Below are positions 36,597-49,351 of a DNA stretch of 64,000 bases, in pieces. Numbering within the stretch: the first letter of the stretch is position 1; each line of letters starts with the position of its first letter. The position numbers and the translations under genes are program-made. This stretch comes from Micromonospora yangpuensis (GTDB taxonomy: Bacteria > Actinomycetota > Actinomycetes > Mycobacteriales > Micromonosporaceae), in assembly GCF_900091615.1 (NCBI RefSeq), contig NZ_FMIA01000002.1:1984001-2048000 (forward strand). The letters run 5' to 3'. The notes below the pieces were generated by a model that searched no databases, had not been told where the DNA came from, and saw only the letters and a list, made by a program, of their open reading frames with translations.

Positions 36597-36602
36597 TACT
36601 CT
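36597..36602 (+). promoter_or_regulatory. Leaderless -10 element for the TetR gene
   Basis: TACTCT is followed by 7 nt and GTG 36610. Confidence 0.6.
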
Positions 36603-36609
36603 GGTCCGG

Positions 36610-37176
36610 GTGTCGACGACCAACGCCGAGTCCCTGCGGGCCGACTCCGCCCGGGTGCGCGCCCGGATGCTGCAGGCCGCCCGCGACCGGATCGCCGCCG
36701 GTGAGCTGGAGCTGCCGCTGAACGCCGTGGCCAAGGCGGCCGGGGTCGGCGTGGGCACCGTCTACCGACACTTCCCCAGCCGCCAGGTGCTGCTGGAGGC
36801 GCTGGCAGCCGAAGGGCTCGCCCAGGTGGTCGCCGCCGCCGTGCGGGCTGCCGCCGAGCCCGACGTGGCCAACGGTCTCGCCGGGTTGCTCCGGGTCGTG
36901 CTGGAGGGCCAGCGCACCGACCCGGCGCTCGCCGCCGTCCTGGCCACCCCGGAACCGGCCGGCCCGCAGACCCGGGACCTGGTGGGCGCGTTGACGGCCG
37001 CCGTGGACCGGCTGCTGCGGCGGGCCCGCGCCGACGGGGTGATCCGTTCCGACGTCACCGCCGGGGACCTCCAGGCACTGCTCTGTGGCCTGCAGCACGC
37101 CGTCCAGGTAAGTGGTGCCCCCACCGGCGAGCGCTACCTCGACGTCCTGCTGCGTGGCCTGCGCGCCCACCCCTGA
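36610..37176 (+). CDS. TetR family transcriptional regulator
   Basis: A 188-aa regulator. The TetR helix-turn-helix is LNAVAKAAGVGVGTVYRHFP at about residues 38-57, followed by SRQVLLEALAAEG. The ligand-binding domain is helical and Ala/Leu-rich. GTG 36610 is chosen because of the leaderless -10 box; the in-frame ATG 36583 lies inside operator O3 and is unlikely. It most likely controls itself and the divergent SDR gene. Confidence 0.9.
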   Translation: MSTTNAESLRADSARVRARMLQAARDRIAAGELELPLNAVAKAAGVGVGTVYRHFPSRQVLLEALAAEGLAQVVAAAVRAAAEPDVANGLAGLLRVVLEGQRTDPALAAVLATPEPAGPQTRDLVGALTAAVDRLLRRARADGVIRSDVTAGDLQALLCGLQHAVQVSGAPTGERYLDVLLRGLRAHP

Positions 37177-37280
37177 CGGCGGCGGGTGACTCCGGTCGGG
37201 GCGTACTGACGGCTGTGCGACACCCGCCCTGACCGACCGGACGGTGCCACCCGGGACGCGAGGACGGCACACTTCCTGAC

Positions 37281-37910
37281 GTGAACAGTCGCATCTGGAG
37301 GGTCCCCGCCGTCGCCCTGCTCGTGGCGCTCGCCGCCGCGAGCACCGCCTGCGGCACCGAACGGACCCGCCCCGAGGCTGCCCCGACCACCGGCGCCGCG
37401 CCGTCGAGCGCGGCGCCGACCGCCGCCGTCCCCGACCCGTCGACCGTCCCGCCGGCGTCGACCGCCCCCGGGGCCTCGGCCACCGGTACGCCCGCCGACG
37501 GCCCGTCCGCCACCGCCCCGGCACCCGGCCCGACCGCCGGCAGGACCGACACCCCGTCGGCGCGCCGCAACAGCCCGCCACCGGTCGTGCTGCCGAAAAG
37601 GCCCGCCGGCGCGCCCAGTGCGCGCACGGTAGTCGACGCGTTCCGGGCCGCCAAGCTGCCGGTGCCCAACCCCCGGGACCGATCCGTCGACTGTGGACCG
37701 GACGGGCAGGGGCTGGGCTGCTCGGAGCTGATCGCCACCGACGCCGTCACGGTCTACGTCTTCCCCGACGAGACGGCCGCCAGCGACATCGCCGACACCT
37801 GGAGCGGGATGTCGTACCGGCACGGCACCGTGGTGTTGAACTACCTGGAGGCGAGGACCCCCTCGGCCGACCGGCCGCGCTACGAACGCGTCCTGGCCGG
37901 GCTCGGCTGA
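37281..37910 (+). CDS. Putative secreted lipoprotein
   Basis: A 209-aa protein with a signal peptide (IWRVPAVALLVALAAASTAC) ending at a possible lipid-attachment Cys24; the box STAC is weak. Residues 30-115 are a Thr/Pro/Ala-rich linker. The last 95 residues form a small domain (TVVDAFRAAKLPVPNPRDRS, VTVYVFPDETAASDIADTWS) seen in other actinomycete lipoproteins without known function. GTG 37281 has no strong ribosome-binding site. It is convergent with lhr, 11 bp apart. Confidence 0.75.
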   Translation: MNSRIWRVPAVALLVALAAASTACGTERTRPEAAPTTGAAPSSAAPTAAVPDPSTVPPASTAPGASATGTPADGPSATAPAPGPTAGRTDTPSARRNSPPPVVLPKRPAGAPSARTVVDAFRAAKLPVPNPRDRSVDCGPDGQGLGCSELIATDAVTVYVFPDETAASDIADTWSGMSYRHGTVVLNYLEARTPSADRPRYERVLAGLG

Positions 37911-37921
37911 GGCGTGCCGGG

Positions 37922-42568
<4,647 letters not shown>

Positions 42569-42662
42569 GCCCCCATCGTGCCCGCACCCGCCGACATTTC
42601 CGCGGCCTGCACCGCCGTTGCGCCCGGTAGCAGGCCCAGAACGTCATATTGGCGATTGGTCC

Positions 42663-42727
42663 TTAAAGTCTTACTTAACTGCTTGCATGTGAGAGACAAC
42701 ATAACGTAGCTTCTCTCGCAACGTAGC
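42663..42727. promoter_or_regulatory. AT-rich promoter-like island
   Basis: The lowest-GC stretch in the window. It contains TAACGT within CATAACGTAGC, the 8-bp direct repeat AACGTAGC at 42703-42710 and 42720-42727, and GAGAGA/TCTCTC inverted arms (about 42691-42717). It probably drives the small gene at 42747 and perhaps lhr in the other direction. Confidence 0.45.
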
Positions 42728-42746
42728 GTCGAGGTGGAGGCGATCG

Positions 42747-43070
42747 ATGGCCGTCGAGGAGCGTGGCTTCGAGCCCGGCACCGACGTGCTCATCCGCAAG
42801 GTCGACAGCCATCTTGCCGTCGTCCGGGCCGGTCTGCACGGGCCCGAGCTGGAGCTGGCCGAGCGGCTCGCCGGCTGTCTGCGGGAGCTGGTCGCCTCCA
42901 CCGCGCAGGCCAGCGCCGCCGACCGGGGTCAGGTGCGGGCGGCGGTGCACTTCTTCGTGCTGCGCCGGGAGAGTCGGGGCCGGTTGCTGGCGGTGCGCTC
43001 GCTGGCCGCCGCCCAGCGGGTGGTCAACCGGGTGGTGCTCCACCTCGGCCGCCCCGACCTGCTGGTCTGA
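42747..43070 (+). CDS. Hypothetical 107-aa protein
   Basis: A mostly helical, soluble protein (VLIRKVDSHLAVVRAGLHGP, AERLAGCLRELVASTAQASA, VHFFVLRRESRGRLLAVRSL). I do not recognise the family. ATG 42747 follows GGAGG. It precedes the Mrp operon by 95 bp and has its own AT-rich promoter island. Confidence 0.7.
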   Translation: MAVEERGFEPGTDVLIRKVDSHLAVVRAGLHGPELELAERLAGCLRELVASTAQASAADRGQVRAAVHFFVLRRESRGRLLAVRSLAAAQRVVNRVVLHLGRPDLLV

Positions 43071-43165
43071 TCACACCATTTGCCGGAAATGCCCCCATTG
43101 TCGGGTGAACTGGCGTCTGATCGCTGCTAAGGCCTGTCGAGCCGTGCCGTCGACCTGGAGCACCC

Positions 43166-46009
43166 GTGCTGTTACTGCTGATCCTCCACCTGGTGGCGGC
43201 GCTCGTCGCGCCGCTGCTGGTGCGCTGGTGGGGTCCGCGGGCCTTCCTGGCACTGGCGCTGGCACCGGCGGCCGCCGCCGGCTGGGCGGTGGCCCACACC
43301 CCGGCGGTACGCGCCGGCGGCACGGTGGTCGAGGCGTACCCGTGGATCGGTCAGCTCGGGCTCGACCTGGCGTTCCGGCTCACCACCCTGTCCTGGCTGA
43401 TGACCCTGCTGGTCGGCGGGGTCGGAGCGCTGGTGCTGGTCTACTGCTCCCGGTACTTCCGCGTCGGCTCGGTCGGGCTGGCCCGCTTCGCCGCGGTCCT
43501 GGTCGCCTTCGCCGGAGCCATGCTCGGCCTGGTCCTCGCCGACGACCTGCTCCTGCTCTACGTCTGCTGGGAACTCACCACCGTCTTCTCGTACCTGCTC
43601 ATCGGGCACAGCACCGAACGGCGGTCCAGCCGGTGGGCGGCGGCCCAGGCGCTCACCGTGACCACCCTCGGCGGGCTGGCCATGCTCGTCGGCGTGCTGA
43701 TCCTCGGCCACCACGCCGGCAGCTACCGCTGGTCGGAGATCACCGACGGTCCGTTGCCCGGCGGGGCCGCGCTCACCGTCGCGGTGGTGCTGATCCTGGT
43801 CGGGGCGCTGTCGAAGTCGGCGATCCTGCCGTTCAGCTCCTGGCTGCCGGCGGCGATGGCGGCACCCACCCCGGTCAGCGCGTACCTGCACGCCGCGGCG
43901 ATGGTCAAGGCGGGCGTCTACCTGATCGCCCTGCTCGCCCCGGTGCTCGCCACGGCCGTGCCGTGGCGTCCGGTGGTGGTCACCGCCGGCCTGGCCACCA
44001 TGCTCGTCGGCGGTTGGGCGGCGCTGCGGCAGACCGACCTGAAGCTGCTGCTGGCCTACGGCACGGTCAGCCAGCTGGGCCTGCTGGTGGTGGTGACCGG
44101 GGCGGGCACCCCGGACGCCGCGCTGGCCGGCACCGCGATGCTGCTCGCGCACGCCCTGTTCAAGGCCGCCCTCTTTCTCGTCGTCGGCGTGGTGGACCAC
44201 ACCACCGGCACCCGTGAGCTGGGTGAACTCTCCGGACTGGGACGCCGGGCACCGGTGCTGTTCGGCGTCGCGCTGCTCGCCGCCGCCTCCATGGCCGGCC
44301 TGCCGCCGCTGATCGGGTTCGTCGCCAAGGAGGCGGTCTTCGCCGCCTTCACCGATCGGCCGCTGGTCCTCGCCCTGCTGGTGCTCGGCACCGTGCTCAC
44401 CGTCGCCTACAGCGCCCGGTTCCTCTGGGGCGCCTTCGCGGTCAAGGACGGCGTGGCGCCCACCGGCACCGGGCCGGCCGGCGCAGCCATGCTCCTGCCC
44501 CCCGCCGTACTGGCCGGCGCCGGACTGGTCACCGGGGTGCTCGCCGGGCCGGTGGGTGGGCTGCTCGGGCCGTACGCGCAGCTGTTCGGGACGCCCGGCG
44601 AGCAGCTGGCGCTCTGGCACGGCCTCACCCCCGCGCTGGGTCTGTCGGTCCTCGCCCTGGGCGGCGGCGGGCTGCTGTTCGCGCTGCGCGGGCCGCTGGT
44701 CCCGGTGCTCGCGCGACTGCGCTTCCCGGTGAGCGGCTCCGAGGGGTACGAGTGGGTCTCCCGCCGCTTCGACCTGCTCGCCATCGAGGTCACCGGCGCC
44801 ACCCAACGCGGCTCCCTGCCGCAGTTCCTGGGCACCATCCTGATCGTGCTGGTGGCGGTGCCCGGCGTGGCGTTGCTGGTGACCCGGCCCTGGCTCACCC
44901 GGATCGCCCTCTGGGACACCCCGTTGCAGGTGGTGGTGGTCCTGGTGGTCGCGGTCGCGGCGGTGCTCGCCGTCGGTGCCCGCCGCCGGCTGACCGCGAT
45001 GCTGCTGGTCGGGGTGACCGGCTACGGCAGCGCGATGCTCTTCGTGCTCTACGGCGCACCGGACCTGGCGCTCACCCAGTTCCTGGTCGAGACGGCGACC
45101 ATCGCGGTCTTCGTGCTGGTCCTGCGCCGCCTGCCGGAACGCTTCTCGGCCCGGCCGCTGCGGAGCAGCCGTTGGGTACGCCGGCTGGTCGGCCTGGCGG
45201 CCGGGGTGGTGTTCGTGGGCCTCACCCTGACCGCCGCCGGAGCCCGGCAGGCGCCCCCGGACTCGCTGGCCTTCCCGCAACTCGCCGTCGAGCAGGGTCA
45301 CGGCCGCAACGTGGTGAACGTGACCCTGGTCGACATCCGCGCCTGGGACACCATGGGGGAACTGGCCGTCCTCGTGGTGGCCGCCACCGGGGTGGCGAGC
45401 CTGGTCTTCCAGCGTTCCCGCACCGGCCCCCGACCGCGCCGCCCCCGACCCCGACAGCCCGGCGGCCCCCGGCGTACCGACCGGGCGGTCTGGCTGCGGG
45501 GCGGATCGACCCTGCACGAGCGGCAACGCTCGATCGTCTTCGAGGTGGTCACCCGGCTGCTCTTCCACACCGTGGTGCTCTTCTCGCTCTTCCTGCTCTT
45601 CTCCGGGCACAACGCCCCAGGCGGTGGGTTCGCCGGCGGCCTGGTCGCCAGCCTGGCGCTGGTGGTCCGCTACCTGGCCGGCGGCCGGTACGAGCTGGCC
45701 GAGGCGGTACCGGTCGGGGCGGGCACCGTGCTCGGCGCCGGCCTGGCCGTCGCCGTCGGCTCCGGGGTGGTCTCCCTGCTGGCCGGCGGCGCGGTGCTGG
45801 AGAGCGCGAAGATCGACTTCTCGGTACCCGGCCTCGGCGCCTCCTACCTGGTCACCTCGCTCTTCTTCGACGTCGGCGTCTACCTGGTGGTGGTCGGGAT
45901 GGCCCTGGACATCCTGCGCAGCCTCGGCGCGGAGGTCGACCGGCACATCGAGGCGGCCGGCGGCCACAGCCGAGGGCTGCTCGTCGACCCCGACGGGGAA
46001 CGCGCGTGA
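43166..46009 (+). CDS. mrpA: Mrp antiporter subunits A and B fused (MrpAB/MnhAB)
   Basis: A 947-aa polytopic protein. The NADH-quinone oxidoreductase NuoL-like core (ELTTVFSYLLIGHSTERRSS, SKSAILPFSSWLPAAMAAPT with proton-path Lys) occupies the first 650 residues. An MrpA-specific C-terminal part follows (YGAPDLALTQFLVETATIAV). From about residue 785 an MrpB domain is fused (HTVVLFSLFLLFSGHNAPGG). GTG 43166 has GGAG upstream. Codon 3 is TTA, very rare in these genomes. It is the first gene of a coupled Mrp Na+/H+ antiporter operon. Confidence 0.94.
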   Translation: MLLLLILHLVAALVAPLLVRWWGPRAFLALALAPAAAAGWAVAHTPAVRAGGTVVEAYPWIGQLGLDLAFRLTTLSWLMTLLVGGVGALVLVYCSRYFRVGSVGLARFAAVLVAFAGAMLGLVLADDLLLLYVCWELTTVFSYLLIGHSTERRSSRWAAAQALTVTTLGGLAMLVGVLILGHHAGSYRWSEITDGPLPGGAALTVAVVLILVGALSKSAILPFSSWLPAAMAAPTPVSAYLHAAAMVKAGVYLIALLAPVLATAVPWRPVVVTAGLATMLVGGWAALRQTDLKLLLAYGTVSQLGLLVVVTGAGTPDAALAGTAMLLAHALFKAALFLVVGVVDHTTGTRELGELSGLGRRAPVLFGVALLAAASMAGLPPLIGFVAKEAVFAAFTDRPLVLALLVLGTVLTVAYSARFLWGAFAVKDGVAPTGTGPAGAAMLLPPAVLAGAGLVTGVLAGPVGGLLGPYAQLFGTPGEQLALWHGLTPALGLSVLALGGGGLLFALRGPLVPVLARLRFPVSGSEGYEWVSRRFDLLAIEVTGATQRGSLPQFLGTILIVLVAVPGVALLVTRPWLTRIALWDTPLQVVVVLVVAVAAVLAVGARRRLTAMLLVGVTGYGSAMLFVLYGAPDLALTQFLVETATIAVFVLVLRRLPERFSARPLRSSRWVRRLVGLAAGVVFVGLTLTAAGARQAPPDSLAFPQLAVEQGHGRNVVNVTLVDIRAWDTMGELAVLVVAATGVASLVFQRSRTGPRPRRPRPRQPGGPRRTDRAVWLRGGSTLHERQRSIVFEVVTRLLFHTVVLFSLFLLFSGHNAPGGGFAGGLVASLALVVRYLAGGRYELAEAVPVGAGTVLGAGLAVAVGSGVVSLLAGGAVLESAKIDFSVPGLGASYLVTSLFFDVGVYLVVVGMALDILRSLGAEVDRHIEAAGGHSRGLLVDPDGERA

Positions 46010-46485
46010 CCGCGGGCGGGGGCGGGCCGACCCTGGTCCTGGTGGTCGCCGTCGGCATCTTCGTCACCACCGGGGTCACCCTGCTGCTGGAGCGCAGCCT
46101 GACCCGCATCCTGCTCGGCGTCATCCTCTTCGGCAACGGGGTGAACCTGCTGGTGCTGGTGGGCGGCCGGGCCGGCGGGGCGCCGCTGGTAGGTGCCGGC
46201 CCCACCGACCGGATGAGCGACCCGCTGCCCCAGGCGATGGTGCTCACCGCCATCGTGATCACCTTCGGGTTCACCGGATTCCTGCTGGCCGTGGCCTACC
46301 GCAGCTGGTACCTGACCGGCAACGACGAGGTCCAGGACGACCTGGAGGACCAGCAGGTGGTCCGGCTGGCCGCCCGCAACGAGCAGCCCGCCGCCGACCT
46401 CGGCGGGGAGGGCCCGGACGGCGACCCCGAGCAGGTCGACCCCCCGCCGGAGCGTCGACCCCCACGCGGTGGTGGGCAACGATGA
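46006..46485 (+). CDS. mrpC: Mrp antiporter subunit C (NuoK-like)
   Basis: A 159-aa protein with three TM segments like NuoK (VTLLLERSLTRILLGVILFG, GNGVNLLVLVGG, MVLTAIVITFGFTGFLLAVA) and a polar C-terminal extension of about 50 residues. GTG 46006 overlaps the mrpA stop (GTGA). Confidence 0.92.
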   Translation: MTAGGGGPTLVLVVAVGIFVTTGVTLLLERSLTRILLGVILFGNGVNLLVLVGGRAGGAPLVGAGPTDRMSDPLPQAMVLTAIVITFGFTGFLLAVAYRSWYLTGNDEVQDDLEDQQVVRLAARNEQPAADLGGEGPDGDPEQVDPPPERRPPRGGGQR

Positions 46486-47996
46486 CGACCCCGTCGGCCC
46501 TCGTGCCGCTGCCGGTGGTGCTGCCGCTGCTGGGCGCCGCGCTGACCCTGGTCCTGGCCAACCGTCCCCGCCTGCAGCGGGCCATCAGCGTGGCGGTGCT
46601 CGCCGTCACCCTGGCGGTCGCCGTGGTCCTGCTGGTCGAGGCGTACCGGCACGGGCCGGTGGTGGCCCGGATCGGCAACTGGCCCCCGCCGGTGGGCATC
46701 GTGCTGGTCGCCGACCAGTTGGCCGCGCTGCTGCTGGTGGTCTCGGCAGCGGTGACGCTCTGCGTGCTGCTCTACTCCATCGGCCAGGGCCAGAGCGACG
46801 TGGGGGAGAGCGCCCCGGTCACCATCTTTCACCCCACCTACCTGGTGCTGACCGCCGGCGTCACCAACGCCTTCCTCGCCGGTGACCTGTTCAACCTCTA
46901 CGTCGGCTTCGAGGTGCTGTTGGCCGCCAGCTTCGTCCTGATCACCCTGGGCGGCACCGAGACCCGGATCCGCACCGGCTCGACGTACGTGGTGGTCAGT
47001 GTCCTGTCGTCGATGATCTTCCTGGCGTCGGTCGGGCTGGTGTACGCCGCGACCGGCACCCTGAACCTGGCCCAGATCGCCGACCGGCTGGAGGCCCTGC
47101 CGGCCGGCGTACGGCTCAGTCTGCAACTGATGCTGCTGCTGGCCTTCGGGGTCAAGGCGGCGGTCTTCCCGCTGTCGGCCTGGCTGCCGGACAGCTACCC
47201 GACGGCCCCGGCCCCGGTCACCGCCGTCTTCGCCGGCCTGCTCACCAAGGTCGGCGTGTACGCGATCATCCGGACCGAGACGCTGCTCTTCCCGGACAGC
47301 GTGGCCGACACGCTGCTGCTGGTGGTGGCGGGGCTGACCATGCTGGTCGGCATCCTCGGCGCGGTCGCCCAGTCGGACCTCAAGCGGATCTTCTCGTTCA
47401 CCCTGGTCAGCCACATCGGCTACATGATCTTCGGCATCGGGTTGAGCACCGTCGCCGGGCTCTCCGGCGCGATCTTCTACGTGGTCCACCACATCACCAT
47501 CCAGACCACCCTGTTCCTGGTCGCCGGCCTGGTGGAGGTCCGGGCCGGCAGCACCGACCTGCGTCGCCTCGGCGGGCTGGCCCGGGTCGCGCCCCTGCTC
47601 GGCGTGCTCTTCTTCGTCCCCGCCATGAACCTCGCCGGCATCCCGCCGTTCTCCGGCTTCCTCGGCAAGCTGGGCCTGCTCCAGGCCGGGATCAGCGACG
47701 GCACCCCGCTGGCCTGGGTGCTGGTCGCCGCCGGCACGGTGACCAGCCTGCTCACCCTCTACGCGGCGTCGCGGGTGTGGAACATCGCCTTCTGGCGGGC
47801 CCCGCGACTGGCCGTCGACGTACCACCGGTCCGGCTGCCCCACCTGATGGTCGGCGCGACGGCCGCCCTGGTCGTGCTCGGACTCCTGCTGACCGTGGTG
47901 GCCGGCCCACTCTTCGACGTCACCGCCGACGCGGCGACCGATCTGCAGGACCGCACCCCGTACCTGCGGGCCGTGCTGCCGGAGGTGACGTCGTGA
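46482..47996 (+). CDS. mrpD: Mrp antiporter subunit D (NuoM/N-like)
   Basis: A 504-aa polytopic subunit with the proton-translocation core: LYVGFEVLLAASFVLITLGG with the conserved Glu of TM5, FGVKAAVFPLSAWLPDSYPT, FAGLLTKVGVYAIIRT and SHIGYMIFGIGL. ATG 46482 overlaps mrpC as ATGA. Confidence 0.94.
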   Translation: MTTPSALVPLPVVLPLLGAALTLVLANRPRLQRAISVAVLAVTLAVAVVLLVEAYRHGPVVARIGNWPPPVGIVLVADQLAALLLVVSAAVTLCVLLYSIGQGQSDVGESAPVTIFHPTYLVLTAGVTNAFLAGDLFNLYVGFEVLLAASFVLITLGGTETRIRTGSTYVVVSVLSSMIFLASVGLVYAATGTLNLAQIADRLEALPAGVRLSLQLMLLLAFGVKAAVFPLSAWLPDSYPTAPAPVTAVFAGLLTKVGVYAIIRTETLLFPDSVADTLLLVVAGLTMLVGILGAVAQSDLKRIFSFTLVSHIGYMIFGIGLSTVAGLSGAIFYVVHHITIQTTLFLVAGLVEVRAGSTDLRRLGGLARVAPLLGVLFFVPAMNLAGIPPFSGFLGKLGLLQAGISDGTPLAWVLVAAGTVTSLLTLYAASRVWNIAFWRAPRLAVDVPPVRLPHLMVGATAALVVLGLLLTVVAGPLFDVTADAATDLQDRTPYLRAVLPEVTS

Positions 47997-48556
47997 CCCA
48001 GGCCCTACGGGACCGGGCCGGGCGCTGGCGGGACCAGGCGATCGCGCTCGGCTGGCTGGTGCTGATCTGGATCCTGCTCTGGGGTCAGATCTCCTGGGCG
48101 AACCTGCTCGGCGGGCTGGTGGCCGGCGGCGCGGTGCTGGTGTTCTTCCCGCTGCCGCCGGTGACCTTCGCCGGCCGGCTGCGGCTGCGGGCGTTGACCG
48201 TGCTGGCCGTCCGATTCGCCGTCGACCTGGTCGGGGCCAGCGTGCACGTCGCCGTCCTGGCCGTCCGGCCCGGCCCGGCGCCGCGCAGCGCGATCATGGG
48301 CGTGCCGCTGCGGGTCCGTACCGACCTGAACCTGGCCCTCACCGCCGAGGTGGTCTCGCTGGTCCCGGGCACCCTCGTGCTCGACGTGGACCGCGACGAG
48401 GCCGTCATCTACGTGCACGTGCTCGACCTGCCCGGCACCGGCGGCCGCACCGCCAACCGGGACCGGGTGCTGACCGTGGAACGGCGCATCGTGCGGGCCG
48501 TCGGCTCCCGCGCGGAGATCCGTACCGTCTCGTCCGACCCGGAGGCCCCGTCGTGA
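47993..48556 (+). CDS. mrpE: Mrp antiporter subunit E
   Basis: A 187-aa subunit with two to three N-terminal TM segments and the MrpE signature region ALTAEVVSLVPGTLVLDVDR, then VIYVHVLD. GTG 47993 overlaps the mrpD stop. Confidence 0.92.
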   Translation: MTQALRDRAGRWRDQAIALGWLVLIWILLWGQISWANLLGGLVAGGAVLVFFPLPPVTFAGRLRLRALTVLAVRFAVDLVGASVHVAVLAVRPGPAPRSAIMGVPLRVRTDLNLALTAEVVSLVPGTLVLDVDRDEAVIYVHVLDLPGTGGRTANRDRVLTVERRIVRAVGSRAEIRTVSSDPEAPS

Positions 48557-48816
48557 ACACCGTGCTCGCCGTCTGCGTCACCCTCCTGCTCTCGGTCACC
48601 GCCCTGCTCTCGTTGACCCGCATGTACCGGGGGCCGTCCCTGCTGGACCGGGTGATCGCCGCGGACATGCTGCTCGCCACGACGGTCGGCGCGGTCGGCG
48701 CGGAGGCGGCGCTCAACCGGCACACCGACACGCTGGCGGTGCTGGTGGTGCTCTCCCTGCTCGGCTTCATCGGCTCGGTGGCGCTGGTCCGCTTCGCCGT
48801 ACGGGAGGAGGGCTGA
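48553..48816 (+). CDS. mrpF: Mrp antiporter subunit F
   Basis: An 87-aa, three-TM subunit; RMYRGPSLLDRVIAADMLLA is the family core. GTG 48553 overlaps mrpE by 4 nt. Confidence 0.92.
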   Translation: MNTVLAVCVTLLLSVTALLSLTRMYRGPSLLDRVIAADMLLATTVGAVGAEAALNRHTDTLAVLVVLSLLGFIGSVALVRFAVREEG

Positions 48817-49181
48817 TGCTCGCCACCGTCGCCGACTGGGCCGGCGGACTCTGCCTGGTCGCCGGCGGGCTGCTTGCCCTCGCCGCCGGGATCGGTCTGC
48901 TGCGCTTCCCCGACGTGCTGGACCGGATGCACGCGGCCACCAAGCCCCAGGTGCTCGGGGTGCTGCTGGTCCTGCTCGGCCTGGCCCTGCGCCTGCGCAC
49001 CCCGGAGGACCTGGGCATGATCGCCCTGGTCGGGCTCTTCCAGCTGGCCACCGCACCGGTGTCGGCGCAGATGATCGGCCGGGCCGCCTACCGGTCCCGA
49101 CGCCACGATCCGGCGCTGCTGGAATCCGACGACCTCGCCGGCCGTCGACCCCCACCACCGGCGTCGGCCGGCCGAACCTGA
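48816..49181 (+). CDS. mrpG: Mrp antiporter subunit G
   Basis: A 121-aa, three-TM subunit; GIGLLRFPDVLDRMHAATKP is the MrpG signature. The start overlaps the mrpF stop as TGATG. The C-terminal 25 residues are polar. Complete A-G gene content indicates a functional Na+/H+ exchanger for pH and sodium tolerance. Confidence 0.92.
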   Translation: MLATVADWAGGLCLVAGGLLALAAGIGLLRFPDVLDRMHAATKPQVLGVLLVLLGLALRLRTPEDLGMIALVGLFQLATAPVSAQMIGRAAYRSRRHDPALLESDDLAGRRPPPPASAGRT

Positions 49182-49233
49182 CTCGCCGGTACTCCTTCCC
49201 GCGCACCGCCAGCGAAGGCACAGCTGACGCCGA

Positions 49234-49239
49234 TAAAAT
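49234..49239 (+). promoter_or_regulatory. -10 element TAAAAT
   Basis: TAAAAT is the closest match to a consensus -10 in the window. It is followed by 7 nt and ATG 49247, predicting a leaderless message that begins at the small ORF ahead of corC. Confidence 0.7.
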
Positions 49240-49246
49240 GGTGGGC

Positions 49247-49351
49247 ATGATCGACTCTTCTGCCCAGGAGGGCAGCAGTAGCCAGCCGGGTCCTGCCCGG
49301 CGTTCCCCCGTCCCGACCGTACGTCCGGGAGCCGTGAGACTCCCGTGTTGA
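49247..49351 (+). CDS. Leaderless 34-codon upstream ORF
   Basis: ATG 49247 opens a 34-aa frame starting MIDSSAQEGSSSQPGPARRS and ending VRLPC. Its stop TGA 49349-49351 overlaps the first codons of the corC-like gene (GTG 49345). It is Ser/Pro/Arg-rich, with no recognised homology. The overlap suggests that terminating ribosomes restart at corC, which lacks a free Shine-Dalgarno site (GGGAG at 49327-49331 can pair with CTCCC at 49340-49344). Coding status is inferred from position only. Confidence 0.5.
   Translation: MIDSSAQEGSSSQPGPARRSPVPTVRPGAVRLPC

Noticed and set aside
49182..49344. Metal-sensing riboswitch in the corC leader
   Set aside because: A consensus -10 only 7 nt before ATG 49247 leaves no room for an untranslated aptamer, and no conserved riboswitch core was seen.
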